In this document: positions 7,982 through 17,423 of the stretch, in pieces
Numbering within the stretch: the stretch's first letter is position 1
Layout of the letters: each line of letters begins with the position of its first letter
Source: an uncultured Acidimicrobiales bacterium
Lineage (GTDB): Bacteria > Actinomycetota > Acidimicrobiia > Acidimicrobiales > SZUA-35
Assembly (NCBI GenBank): GCA_938002965.1
Contig: CALKZY010000002.1
Span: 90,518-154,517, forward strand
Direction of reading: 5' to 3'
Length of the DNA stretch: 64,000 nt
Program-made: the position numbers and the translations under genes
Notes under the pieces: model-generated
What the model saw: the letters and a program-made list of their open reading frames with translations, nothing else
Database searches by the model: none
What the model was told of the DNA's origin: nothing

Positions 7982-9519
7982 CGCTCGGCCATCAAGGCCG
8001 ACCATTCCTGTCGGCCGTAGTCGTCGATCAGCCTGAGTGTCTCGTCGACGTCAGCCGCGGTGACCACTGGATTCATGAACAACAAACGGAACGTGTTGAG
8101 CCCATCGGTCGGCTGATAGCCGACCATGGCCGTCCCCTCGGCTTGCATCCGGGCCTTGATTCGTGGTGCCACGCTGTGCAGGGCGTTTAGTTGGTCTTCG
8201 CTGAGTTGGGCCGGGTCCCAAGGTGATCCTTGGCGAAGCTCCTCCGGCAACCAGAGGAAGACCACGTTCACGTAGCTGCCGGGAACCATCTGAACCATAC
8301 TCCCAGCGGATTCGGCTATTCGTGTGCGGACATGGTCGGCCATGTCCATAGCGTGATCGACTCGAGCAGCGAATCCCGTTTCGCCACGGGCTTTCCAGGT
8401 GAGCCAGAGCTTCAAGGCGTCTACTCGGCGTGCGCACAGGAAGGTGCGGTCGCCCGAGTCGAGTTCGGTGTTGAGTTTGTCGGGCTGAAAGAGGTAGTCG
8501 GCCTTGGAGGAAAAGCAAGCGTCGAGTCGTTCGGGTTCGGCCACTGCCAGCATCGTGCACTGCTGGGTGAGGCCCATGACCTTGTGGGGGTTCCAAACGA
8601 ACGAGTCTGTGAGTTCGACTCCATCAAGCAGGTTGCGGGTTCGCTGGGAGAACAAGGCCGCTCCGCCGAAGCAGGCGTCGACATGCAACCAGAGGTCGTT
8701 GTCAGCGGCCACCGATGCCATGGCACGGATGTTATCGAAGGCTCCGGCGACCGTCGTCCCGGCAGTAGCCACCACGGCGAACGGCACTTCGCCCCGCTCT
8801 GCAGAGCTCTGAACAGCTTGGGCCAAGGCGGCCACGTCAATCGATCCGTCAGCGTTATCGGCAACCTTAATGACCGCATCGGTTCCAAGCCCGAGAACGG
8901 CAGCTGCTTTGGCCGTTGAGTAATGTCCCGAGGCCGAGGTGAAGACGGTGAGACGCTCGCCGCCGGTCCCTGTGCGGATAGAGTCCGGGCGTTTGCGATG
9001 TCGAGCCAACTGCAGGGCCATCATGTTTGCGGTCGAGCCGCCTGGGCACATGATTCCGCCTGGTTCGCGCAGGCCGTTGCTCATCCCTTTGCCGCTGTTG
9101 GCCTCTCGATAGCCAAGCAGCTCAGCCAGTCGTCCGACAACGGCATTCTCCATCAGGGTGAAGACAGGCGACATCTCATAGGTGGCCAGCGTGGTATTCA
9201 GCGAAGATCCCAGCCAATCGCCGACCACGGCGATCGGGTCGGCCCCGGCGAAGTTCTGGTTGAAGAATCGAGGGTGCTGGGTGTGAACCGATCGGTCGAT
9301 CACCAGGTCAACGGCCTCCTGGAGGACGGCATTGTCAACTGAGCCTTCAGGTCCCAGCGCGATCGACGTCAGCTTGTCGAATTCGGCTTCGAGTTCGTCA
9401 GGCGAAGCCAGCTTGACCACTGGATCCGAACCGTCGCGCGGCTCGGTCACCGTGGCCAGTGCTCGACCGGCGATGAAGCTGGCGAGTTCGATGGTTTGCT
9501 CGTCTAGTCGTTTCTCCAT
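7978..9519 (-). CDS. Pyridoxal-dependent group II decarboxylase
   Basis: 513 aa. HVDACFGG (cofactor-binding Asp) and VWNPHKVMGL (PLP Schiff-base Lys) identify the glutamate/aromatic-amino-acid decarboxylase group; ASGHYSTAKAA is the usual pyridine-ring-stacking His segment. Substrate (Tyr, Trp, Glu or Asp type) is not decidable by eye. Start choice: in-frame ATGs exist at 9549, 9540 and 9519; the last gives MEKRLDEQ and has TACGCT nine bases upstream, so I used it. It is divergent from the herA-like operon. Confidence 0.9.
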   Translation of the reverse strand: MEKRLDEQTIELASFIAGRALATVTEPRDGSDPVVKLASPDELEAEFDKLTSIALGPEGSVDNAVLQEAVDLVIDRSVHTQHPRFFNQNFAGADPIAVVGDWLGSSLNTTLATYEMSPVFTLMENAVVGRLAELLGYREANSGKGMSNGLREPGGIMCPGGSTANMMALQLARHRKRPDSIRTGTGGERLTVFTSASGHYSTAKAAAVLGLGTDAVIKVADNADGSIDVAALAQAVQSSAERGEVPFAVVATAGTTVAGAFDNIRAMASVAADNDLWLHVDACFGGAALFSQRTRNLLDGVELTDSFVWNPHKVMGLTQQCTMLAVAEPERLDACFSSKADYLFQPDKLNTELDSGDRTFLCARRVDALKLWLTWKARGETGFAARVDHAMDMADHVRTRIAESAGSMVQMVPGSYVNVVFLWLPEELRQGSPWDPAQLSEDQLNALHSVAPRIKARMQAEGTAMVGYQPTDGLNTFRLLFMNPVVTAADVDETLRLIDDYGRQEWSALMAER

Positions 9520-9574
9520 TGTGGAAACAGCGTAGGGCATTGTCCACATGGCCGAAGGAGTCGGCCGAGTGAAG

Positions 9575-9580
9575 TAAAAT
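9575..9580 (+). promoter_or_regulatory. -10 box for leaderless herA-sbcDC-nurA operon
   Basis: TAAAAT, the most AT-rich -10 box of the window, 6 nt before the GTG at 9587. Confidence 0.65.
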
Positions 9581-9586
9581 CACCGT

Positions 9587-11362
9587 GTGGCGGACGCTTC
9601 TAAACCCAAGGACGACATGGGCTCCGGTTCCGGCGGCCAACCTACGGTTGGCTTGGTTCTTGGCGTGGACGACGCCACACCGCTTGAATTCTGGGTTGCG
9701 GTGGCTGATGGACACACGCTGCAGTTGGATGACGTCGTGGCCCTCGGCCGAATTCTGCCTGACGGGCAGCAGGTCAAGATCTACGGCGTGGTTTCACAGC
9801 TGCGGGCCCGCCAAGAAGGCGCCAGCTTCCAAAGCGACGTCTTCTTGATCGAGCAGGGAGTCCTGCCCGCTCAGACCAGCGAGGCGGCCCTCATACAACC
9901 CACCCGGTTCGAACCGGAGATCCTCGTTCCCCCTCTGCCGGGCACACCGGTGCGAGTAGCCGTCGATCTTGAGCGCGACATCGCTCTTTCGTTCGACACG
10001 GTAGCCCGCGACCGAAAACTCCCTGCCGGTCTGTCCCGAAACAACGAGCCGGTCTTCTTGGACTTTGACTTCATGGACGGAACCAAAGGGGCGCACGTCA
10101 ACATTTCCGGGATTTCCGGGGTAGCGACCAAGACCAGCTACGCCACATTCCTGTTGTATTCGATGTTCGCCTCTGGGACTCTGGGAGCCGAGGCCGCCAA
10201 CACCCGAGCCTTGATCTTCAACGTCAAAGGCGAAGATCTGCTGTTCCTCGATCACCCAAACAGCGAGTTGGATGGTGAGCAGGCCGCCCGCTATAAGCCA
10301 TTGGGGCTTGTCCCCGGTCCGTTTCGGGACGTGGGTGTGCTGGCTCCACCACGAAAGGGTGATCCGAACGCCACCCCGGCCACCGGGTCGAGACACCTTG
10401 GAGTGTTGCCGTTCTTTTGGACGGTCGCCGACTTCTGCCAGCAGCGACTGCTGCCGTTCCTCTTTGCCGACGCCGAAGACGAGCGACAGCAGTACACCAT
10501 CGTCGTCCAAGCGGTAACGGCTCAGCTGGCCGAACTTCAGTCCACCGCCGAAGGTGCGGTGACATTGGACGGACGGTTGATTCAGACGTTCGCTCAGCTG
10601 GTGGACGCCATCGAAGACAAGCTGCAACCCGCTGATCCTGACGAACCGGTGGATTCCCGGTGGGCCGGACGAGCGGTGGGAACCGGCACCATCAATGCCT
10701 TCATCCGTCGGTTGGCTTCGGCTCGACGTCACGTTGAACACCTGGTTCGAGCCGACATCGGTGGAGCCCAGGAGCACGCCGTCAACTTGGACCGCAACCA
10801 GGTCACCGTGGTCGACATTCACAGTCTGCATGACCGGGCTAAGCGTTTCGTTGTCGGTGTCGTTCTCCGTCAGGCGTTCGATGCCAAGGAGCGCAGCGGA
10901 ATCGCCCGACCCTTGCAGTTCGTGGTGCTCGACGAGCTGAACAAGTACGCCCCGCGAGACTCGTCCAGCCCAATCAAGGAAATCCTGCTTGACGTGGCTG
11001 AGCGCGGCCGATCTCTTGGAATCGTCTTGATCGGAGCGCAACAGACGGCCAGCGAAGTGGAACGCCGCATCGTGGCCAACAGCGCCATTCGGGTTGTCGG
11101 CCGTCTCGACCCGGCCGAGGCACGGCGAGACGAGTACGGATTTCTGCCGTCGGTCGCCCGCCAGCGATCAACCATTCTCAAGCCCGGCTCCATGTACGTC
11201 GCCCAGCCTCGGCTGCCGGTGCCACTACTGGTGGAGTTCCCGTTTCCCGCATGGGCCACCCGTCCCTCCGAAGCCGGTCGTTCGCCGGGCTCAGGGTCCA
11301 CTGATGGCGGCGAATCGAACGATGATGCCGGGGCGGATGACTTGTTCTCCGGCTTGACCTGA
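9587..11362 (+). CDS. herA: HerA-like hexameric ATPase
   Basis: 591 aa. Residues about 20-105 look like a HAS-barrel-type N-terminal beta domain; the RecA-like ATPase follows. The P-loop is unusual: GISGVATKT (175-183) has one extra residue and Thr where canonical GxxGxGKS has Gly. Walker B is QFVVLDE with Asp449-Glu450, and the sensor stretch IVLIGAQQTASEV is HerA-like, as is the C-terminal SMYVAQP. The last 35 residues are acidic and disordered, ending in DDLFSGLT. It is the first gene of an operon with sbcD, sbcC and a nurA-like nuclease, matching the archaeal end-resection cluster in which HerA and NurA form a helicase-nuclease. Confidence 0.85.
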   Translation: MADASKPKDDMGSGSGGQPTVGLVLGVDDATPLEFWVAVADGHTLQLDDVVALGRILPDGQQVKIYGVVSQLRARQEGASFQSDVFLIEQGVLPAQTSEAALIQPTRFEPEILVPPLPGTPVRVAVDLERDIALSFDTVARDRKLPAGLSRNNEPVFLDFDFMDGTKGAHVNISGISGVATKTSYATFLLYSMFASGTLGAEAANTRALIFNVKGEDLLFLDHPNSELDGEQAARYKPLGLVPGPFRDVGVLAPPRKGDPNATPATGSRHLGVLPFFWTVADFCQQRLLPFLFADAEDERQQYTIVVQAVTAQLAELQSTAEGAVTLDGRLIQTFAQLVDAIEDKLQPADPDEPVDSRWAGRAVGTGTINAFIRRLASARRHVEHLVRADIGGAQEHAVNLDRNQVTVVDIHSLHDRAKRFVVGVVLRQAFDAKERSGIARPLQFVVLDELNKYAPRDSSSPIKEILLDVAERGRSLGIVLIGAQQTASEVERRIVANSAIRVVGRLDPAEARRDEYGFLPSVARQRSTILKPGSMYVAQPRLPVPLLVEFPFPAWATRPSEAGRSPGSGSTDGGESNDDAGADDLFSGLT

Positions 11363-11363
11363 G

Positions 11364-12596
11364 ATGCGTCTACTCCACACCTCTGATTGGCATGTGGGCA
11401 AAGCCATTCGGGGACACTCCCGTCTCAACGAACACCGAGATGTCCTGGCCGAGATCGTGACCAAAGCCGCCGGTGAGCACGTGGAACTGATCGTCGTGGC
11501 CGGAGACCTCTACGAGACGGCCGCACCGTCGGCCGAAAGCGAGTCGGTGGTCAACACCGCCCTGCTGAACCTGGCTGAGGTGTGCCCGGTTGTGGTGGTT
11601 TCGGGCAATCACGACAATGCGCGTCGCCTGGCCGCCGTTGCCCCGCTGATGGACTTGGCCCGGATAACAATGGCAAGTCGACCGTTGCCCCCGTCAGAAG
11701 GCGGACGCCGCCTGATCAGAGTGGAGAGCGGAGCCGACGTTGACGTGGCCATGTTGCCCTTCGTCTCGCAGCGGGGAATTGTACGCACGGCTGAGCTCAT
11801 GGGCAATGCGGCATTCGAAAACGCCCAGACCTACGGGGACAGGATGCAGCGGCTCATCGCCGCCATCACTACCGACATGCAATCGGACAATGTCAACGTG
11901 ATGGTGGCCCACGCCTTCGTCGCTGGAGCGGCGGCTGGAGGTGGGGAGCGGGCGGCCCACATCGCCGATGAATATGGCGTGTCGGCCATCGACTTTCCTG
12001 CCTCGTTGCAGTACGTCGCACTGGGGCACCTGCACCGGCCACAGCAAATGTTGGGTGCCACTTCCCTCTACTATTCGGGTTCACCGCTGCAGCTGGACTT
12101 CGGGGAGGCCGAGCAGCGCAAAGTCGTCAACATCGTGGACGTAGAGCCCGGGATCCCGGCCAAAGTGCGCTCGGTTCCACTAACGAGCGGCCGACGGTTA
12201 CTCACCTTGACCGGAACACTGGCCGACCTTGTCAACCAGGTCGATGCTCTGGAGACCGACCAGCGCGACGGTCTAGCCGAAAGCTGGATTCGGGTACGGG
12301 TTACCGAGCCGTCTCGCCTTGGCCTTGCCGATGAGGTCCGAGAACTCTTGGGGCCCGGCGTGGTGGACGTCAGAATCGAGAGCTTGGTCGAGCGGACCGG
12401 TTCCTCTCGGCGAAGAGACGAGGACCGAACCCCCTCGCAGCTGTTCGGCCAGTACCTCGGAGAAATTGGTGTAGCCGAACCTCGCCTGGAGCGGGCGTTT
12501 ACCGAACTTCACGACGAGCTAACCGATTCCACCATGTCGGGCGAGGCGACGGCAGCGTCCGGTGGGCAACAAGAACCGTCGGTTGAAACACCATGA
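11364..12596 (+). CDS. sbcD: Exonuclease SbcCD subunit D (Mre11 homologue)
   Basis: 410 aa calcineurin-like phosphodiesterase. Metal-binding motifs: SDWH (Asp8, His10), AGDLY (Asp48), GNHD (Asn82, His83, Asp84), AHAF and GHLHRPQ. It forms the nuclease subunit of the SbcCD/Mre11-Rad50 complex that opens hairpins and blocked DNA ends. The start is one base after the herA stop and the gene overlaps sbcC by 4 nt (ATGA). The C-terminal 40 residues are a low-complexity linker after the Rad50-binding helices. Confidence 0.96.
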   Translation: MRLLHTSDWHVGKAIRGHSRLNEHRDVLAEIVTKAAGEHVELIVVAGDLYETAAPSAESESVVNTALLNLAEVCPVVVVSGNHDNARRLAAVAPLMDLARITMASRPLPPSEGGRRLIRVESGADVDVAMLPFVSQRGIVRTAELMGNAAFENAQTYGDRMQRLIAAITTDMQSDNVNVMVAHAFVAGAAAGGGERAAHIADEYGVSAIDFPASLQYVALGHLHRPQQMLGATSLYYSGSPLQLDFGEAEQRKVVNIVDVEPGIPAKVRSVPLTSGRRLLTLTGTLADLVNQVDALETDQRDGLAESWIRVRVTEPSRLGLADEVRELLGPGVVDVRIESLVERTGSSRRRDEDRTPSQLFGQYLGEIGVAEPRLERAFTELHDELTDSTMSGEATAASGGQQEPSVETP

Positions 12597-15103
12597 GACC
12601 CCTCCGGCTCGAACTAGAAGGCTTCTCCACCTTCCGTGAACGTACCGTCCTCGATTTTCGGGACCTTGACCTGGTTGCTCTGACCGGCAGCACCGGGGCG
12701 GGCAAGTCAACAGTCATCGACGCCATGACTTTCGCTCTCTACGGGTCAGTTGCCCGCTACGGCAACACCGGGGTGGTCGAGCCGGTCATCCACCAGCTGT
12801 CGACCGAGGCCAAGGTCCGGTTCGACTTTGAGGTCGGCGGCCAGCCATATATAGCCACCCGGGTTACTCGTCGTCAACAGCAACGATCTCGTGGTGGTGA
12901 CGGTTCCGTCGGACAACCACGGTCAAGACGGGCCACAACCAAAGAAGCGAGATTGGAGCGGGTCACTCAAACCAAGACTGATGACTCAGGCGATGTGGAA
13001 GCGGTTGAATCTGATGTGTTGGCTGGTTCGGTCAAAGAACTCGATGCCGCCGTGGTTGATCTGCTCGGGTTGACGTTCAATCAGTTCACTCGCACGGTTG
13101 TCCTTCCCCAAGGTGAGTTCGCCAACTTCCTGCGGGACGAGCCGACCAAGCGACAGGACCTACTTAAACGACTACTTGACCTCGAGGTCTACGGTCGAAT
13201 GGGTAGCGAGGCTCGGCGGCGAGCCGAAGCGGCCGATCAGCAAGTCACCACGCTGACTCACGAACTGTCCCGGCTCGGTGCACCAGACGAGGCCAGACTG
13301 GAACAACTGGCAAAGCAAGCGATGGCCCTGGCTGGACTGCGCAAGCAGGCAACTGATTGGCTGGCCGAAATCGACGCGTTGGATCATGTCCTTGAGCCGC
13401 TTCGCGGCCAGGCCGCGCAACTCCAGTCCGACGTCGACGCCTTAGCGGCCATCGTCGTACCCGATGAGCTCGAAACGCTGTCCGACGCAGTGGCCACATC
13501 GGAACACGAAGTCACAAAGGCTTTGGAGCTGGCCGCCGAGAAGTCGGATGCTCTCGAGGCCGCCCGCCTCGACATAGACCGGCTCGGTGATCGCCGCAAC
13601 TTGATGGAGATCAGACAGCAGCTTCAACAAGCCGATGACGCCCGGTTGAAGTTGGAGACGCTGGCCGGTGAGATCGAACAACTTGAACAGCGCAGTGGCG
13701 ACGCTGAAACCGCCAGGCGCCGGGCTGAAGTACGTCGAGATGAGCTGACGGCCGACCTGGCCGCGGCCCGGCTTGAAACCGACGGGGCCCACCTCGCCGC
13801 AGGGTTAGACGTCGGCGATACCTGCCCGGTGTGTCGCCGAGCGGTCGACGAGGTGCCGGATCACTCGAAGACGTCCACTAAGGTCATCGTCGACATCGAA
13901 GCTTCATTGGCTGAAGTCGCGGCTGAGATCGATCGGGACGGCCGCGCGGCCGCTGCGGCCACTGCTGAGTTGAAGTCGCTTGAGACTCGCCAAGGAGAGC
14001 TGACGACATTGACCACACCACCTTCGATTGCTGCTTCGGCGATGGCAGACGCAGATGATAAATCGTCGCCTGTGACTGTTGCCGAAGTCGACCAGCTGCT
14101 GGCCGACCTCGATCGGGCGGCAGTGGGCGAGCGAGAGTTGTCTGACGTCGTGGCCTCAGCTGAGCGCTCTGTGGCGCGAGCAAGAGCCGACTTGGAACGG
14201 ACTCGATCGCAGGCCGACAAGGGTCGTCAAGAGTTTGGCCGCCAGCGGGACGCGGTTTCGCACCTGGACCCGCCCGAAGCCGGGTTCGAGTCACTGTTGA
14301 ACGACTGGAACGCTCTGGCGGCGTGGGCGTCGGATCGACGGGCCACTCTGGCCTCCGAACGGGAACAACTGGTGGCCGACGGACGTCGCATGCGGACCGA
14401 GCGAGACCAGCTGGCTGACCAGTTGGTTTCGACGGCGGACGGGATCGGCCTTGCCGTGAACATCGACTCGGTTCTTGGTGCATCAGAACTGATCTCGGTG
14501 GCCGAAGCCGACCTGCGGGCCGAGCGGCAGCGGGCCGACGAACTGGTTGCTCACGGCAAGCGGCTGGCGAACGACATCGAGCAGCGAAAGGCCCAGCAGC
14601 AAGTGAACAAGGAACTTGGTCGCCACCTGTCGGCCAAGGGTTTCGAAGCCTGGTTGTTGGCTGAAGCGTTTGATGACATCACCGAGCGGGCTACCGCCCG
14701 ACTACTCGAACTGTCGGCAGGCCGCTACTCGCTGGCTGCGGTGGAGCGGGACATCGCCATCGTCGACCATCACAATGCCGATGAGCACCGAATTGCTCGC
14801 ACGCTCTCGGGGGGTGAGACGTTTCTGGCCTCGCTGGCTTTGGCCCTCGCTTTGGCCGATTCGATCGCCGCTTTGGCCCCGGTTGACGCTCCACGATTGG
14901 AATCGATGTTCTTGGACGAAGGGTTCGGGACGCTCGACCCTGAAACCCTTGACGTGGTGGCCACTGCCATTGAGGAACTTGCTGCATCGGGTCGAATGAT
15001 TGGAATCGTCACGCACGTCCGTGATTTGGCTGAACGCATGCCTGCCCGGTTCGAAATCAGGAAACTACCGACAGGCTCAACCGCCGAATTGGTGACCGTC
15101 TGA
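12593..15103 (+). CDS. sbcC: Exonuclease SbcCD subunit C (Rad50 homologue)
   Basis: 836 aa SMC-like ATPase, shorter than many SbcC proteins. Walker A GSTGAGKST at 32-40; two long coiled-coil arms flank a zinc hook CPVC starting near residue 411; C-terminal signature LSGGETFLASLALALALAD and Walker B MFLDEGFGTLD. A basic, Gly/Arg-rich insertion (RRQQQRSRGGDGSVGQPRSR) follows the N-terminal lobe around residues 92-115. With SbcD it tethers and processes DNA double-strand ends. Confidence 0.96.
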   Translation: MRPLRLELEGFSTFRERTVLDFRDLDLVALTGSTGAGKSTVIDAMTFALYGSVARYGNTGVVEPVIHQLSTEAKVRFDFEVGGQPYIATRVTRRQQQRSRGGDGSVGQPRSRRATTKEARLERVTQTKTDDSGDVEAVESDVLAGSVKELDAAVVDLLGLTFNQFTRTVVLPQGEFANFLRDEPTKRQDLLKRLLDLEVYGRMGSEARRRAEAADQQVTTLTHELSRLGAPDEARLEQLAKQAMALAGLRKQATDWLAEIDALDHVLEPLRGQAAQLQSDVDALAAIVVPDELETLSDAVATSEHEVTKALELAAEKSDALEAARLDIDRLGDRRNLMEIRQQLQQADDARLKLETLAGEIEQLEQRSGDAETARRRAEVRRDELTADLAAARLETDGAHLAAGLDVGDTCPVCRRAVDEVPDHSKTSTKVIVDIEASLAEVAAEIDRDGRAAAAATAELKSLETRQGELTTLTTPPSIAASAMADADDKSSPVTVAEVDQLLADLDRAAVGERELSDVVASAERSVARARADLERTRSQADKGRQEFGRQRDAVSHLDPPEAGFESLLNDWNALAAWASDRRATLASEREQLVADGRRMRTERDQLADQLVSTADGIGLAVNIDSVLGASELISVAEADLRAERQRADELVAHGKRLANDIEQRKAQQQVNKELGRHLSAKGFEAWLLAEAFDDITERATARLLELSAGRYSLAAVERDIAIVDHHNADEHRIARTLSGGETFLASLALALALADSIAALAPVDAPRLESMFLDEGFGTLDPETLDVVATAIEELAASGRMIGIVTHVRDLAERMPARFEIRKLPTGSTAELVTV

Positions 15104-15105
15104 AT

Positions 15106-16149
15106 GTGTCTCCCAGCCGAACAGGCAATGGTGTAATGCGCTTCACCGTCGAGTCGTGGCAGCCCGATTATGGCACCTCTGTAGGCGACGGCGCCCGCGA
15201 CGGGATCAACGACCCCTCGACCCGCCCGGTTGACCCCGGGGTGGAAATCGATCCCGAGTCCTGGCACCCGATCAACTCGATTGCCGGGCAGAGCGAATCA
15301 ATCGTCGACTCGGTTGTTTTTGTTGACGGGGTTCGCCGAATCGACGCCAGAGTCTGGATTGACGAGCCCGAGGCAACCATGTCCCGCCCCGGTGTTTGCG
15401 CCACCGTCGCCGCCGGAGCCGTGCGGTGCCGGCCCGACAAGGCGGAGATTGTCGCCGCACTGGTTCGTCGAGGACTGTACACCGCCAGTGAGTACGGTGA
15501 ATCGTTGGACCTGAATCCGGCGCCGAGCTCACGCAGAATTGCATCTGGCCTCGGGACCTACGAGATCAAGCCGGTGGCTGATGACAGCGACGAGGCCATG
15601 TACTTCGGTGTCCACCAACACATGACCGAACTTGAGCAGGAACTTTCGATTGATATGGCTGACGAGAACCTTGTCGTTTTCGACGGCCCTCTGGCCGACC
15701 GGGCGTCTAGCACTGGTGGCTCGGTTGGCTACATCAAGACCCAGCACGTCCAATACCTGCCGCCATCGCTCCAAGCGGTGACCAGCCGACTAGCAGTGGG
15801 GGAGCGGACGCCATTGTTCGCTATTGGCGGGCGGTTCCCGGTCTGGTCGTGGTACTTGCGATTGCCGATTCCGGTCTCGCACGCCATGAGTGGCATCGTC
15901 CGGCTGGAACTGTCGACGGCGGACCGGTCGGGTGACGATTTGAAGCGATGGGCCATAGACCGGTCGAACCTCGTCTCTCGGCTGCTTCCGAGGTTTGCCA
16001 GCGAACCTCACAAAGACGGTCGGGCGCCCCAGAACCTGTATCCCATCGCTGGGCTCGAACGACATCTCCGCCATCTGCTGGGAGACTACCGAGTGCTCGA
16101 GCGGGCTCTACGAAACTCCACAACGGAAACGGCGGCGACTGCCCAATGA
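15106..16149 (+). CDS. nurA: NurA-like 5'-3' nuclease
   Basis: 347 aa. Features matching the NurA domain are FVDGVRRIDARVW (acidic metal site near residues 68-80), VVFDGPLADR, GYIKTQ and the C-terminal YPIAGLERHLRHLLGD with the expected Tyr/His pattern. The sequence is diverged, so the call rests on these motifs plus its place directly after herA-sbcD-sbcC. The GTG at 15106 is 2 bp after the sbcC stop; an internal ATG at 15136 is an alternative start. The stop overlaps the next gene by ATGA. Predicted role is resection of DNA ends with the HerA-like motor. Confidence 0.72.
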   Translation: MSPSRTGNGVMRFTVESWQPDYGTSVGDGARDGINDPSTRPVDPGVEIDPESWHPINSIAGQSESIVDSVVFVDGVRRIDARVWIDEPEATMSRPGVCATVAAGAVRCRPDKAEIVAALVRRGLYTASEYGESLDLNPAPSSRRIASGLGTYEIKPVADDSDEAMYFGVHQHMTELEQELSIDMADENLVVFDGPLADRASSTGGSVGYIKTQHVQYLPPSLQAVTSRLAVGERTPLFAIGGRFPVWSWYLRLPIPVSHAMSGIVRLELSTADRSGDDLKRWAIDRSNLVSRLLPRFASEPHKDGRAPQNLYPIAGLERHLRHLLGDYRVLERALRNSTTETAATAQ

Positions 16150-17423
16150 GCTCACCAAAGCCGACAGGATCCAAGTTTGAGGTGGCTGTCGTCTGCCCTC
16201 CAGGTCTCGAAGAACTGTGCCGTGACGAACTCAAAGGGCTTGGCATCAAGTCCAAGGTGGCCGGCCCGGGGCTACTGGAATTCAACGGCAACGCTCGACA
16301 GCTGTACACGGTCAACGTGTGGTCTCGCATCGCCGGTCGAGTCATGGTGCGAGTGGCCATCTTTCGTGCCACCGACTTCCAGCATCTGCAGGAACACGCT
16401 ATGCGAATCGCCTGGGATCGATGGGTGCCCTCTGGATTCGCTCCCAAGTTCCGAATCTCCACCAATGCCTCCCGCCTCTATCACACCAAGGCCATCGCTC
16501 AACGGCTGCATCAGGTCAGCCTCCCACCGTCACTGGGGGAGCCCGAGCAGTTGTTCGTGGTCCGAATCGAACGCAACACCGTCACCATTTCCGCCGACTC
16601 GTCGGGTCAGGCTCTTCACCAACGCCCGTGGCGAACCGATGTTGGATCGGCCCCGTTGCGGCCAACGATGGCCTCCGGTCTGCTTCAAGCGGTGGGATGG
16701 GGCGGCGCTTTTCCTCTCGTCGACCCGTTCTGTGGCTCGGGCACCATTGGTATCGAAGCTGCTCTGTCGGCTCTCGGCCTACCTCCGGGTGGGGAACGCG
16801 AGTTTGCCTTCCATCACTGGCCCGGTTTCGAACCCGGCTCGTGGGCCAGCGTGGCCGGCACGGTGGCCGCCGCCCAACAGGCAGCCGACGGGATCGATCT
16901 ACCACCGATCGAACTATCCGATCGTGACGCCAGTGCCGTCTCCGCAGCTGAGGCAAACGCCGAGAGGGCTGAGGTGGCCAACAGGCTGACTATCGAACGT
17001 CGGGTCATTGCCCACCTACCTGGTCGATCCGGCGATGGACTGGTGGCCACCAACCCACCGTATGGAAAGCGGATGGGCTCCGGCGCCGATCGGGCCCGGC
17101 TGAACGGCTTGTATAAGCGGCTTGGGGCAGTGGCGAGAGAACGCCTGCCGGGCTACGGCTTGGCGGTGGTCACGTCGGACCCGTCACTGGCTAAACGGGC
17201 CGATGGAGGGGTCAACCGGGTGGCCGGCATCCTTCACGGCGGTCTGCGAGTGGGTTTCTATCATCGCCCAGCAGGCCTCGAAGAGGACACAGAACAAGGT
17301 GTAGAACAAGGTTCAGAACAGGACACTGAAGGCGGGCCGGATCTCGATGGGTCGGCCGACGAAGGAGTCGACACTAACGTTCAGGGCGAGGATCAGCCAG
17401 CTACGACCGAGTCCACGTCATAG
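16146..17423 (+). CDS. THUMP-domain RNA methyltransferase (RlmL/TrmN type)
   Basis: 425 aa. N-terminal THUMP region (residues about 10-150; FEVAVVCPPGLEELCRDEL is characteristic), then a Rossmann SAM-methyltransferase with DPFCGSGTIGIEA and the catalytic TNPPYG of guanine-N2 methyltransferases. Likely target is tRNA or 23S rRNA guanosine. The last 55 residues are an acidic Glu/Gln-rich tail with repeats of EQG-type units. The ATG overlaps the nurA-like stop. The 3' end overlaps the convergent META gene by 23 bp. Confidence 0.9.
   Translation: MSSPKPTGSKFEVAVVCPPGLEELCRDELKGLGIKSKVAGPGLLEFNGNARQLYTVNVWSRIAGRVMVRVAIFRATDFQHLQEHAMRIAWDRWVPSGFAPKFRISTNASRLYHTKAIAQRLHQVSLPPSLGEPEQLFVVRIERNTVTISADSSGQALHQRPWRTDVGSAPLRPTMASGLLQAVGWGGAFPLVDPFCGSGTIGIEAALSALGLPPGGEREFAFHHWPGFEPGSWASVAGTVAAAQQAADGIDLPPIELSDRDASAVSAAEANAERAEVANRLTIERRVIAHLPGRSGDGLVATNPPYGKRMGSGADRARLNGLYKRLGAVARERLPGYGLAVVTSDPSLAKRADGGVNRVAGILHGGLRVGFYHRPAGLEEDTEQGVEQGSEQDTEGGPDLDGSADEGVDTNVQGEDQPATTESTS

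Noticed and set aside
15948..16146. 66-residue N-terminal extension of the THUMP methyltransferase
   Set aside because: It lies within the nurA-like gene and has shadow composition; ATG 16146 overlaps the stop as ATGA.
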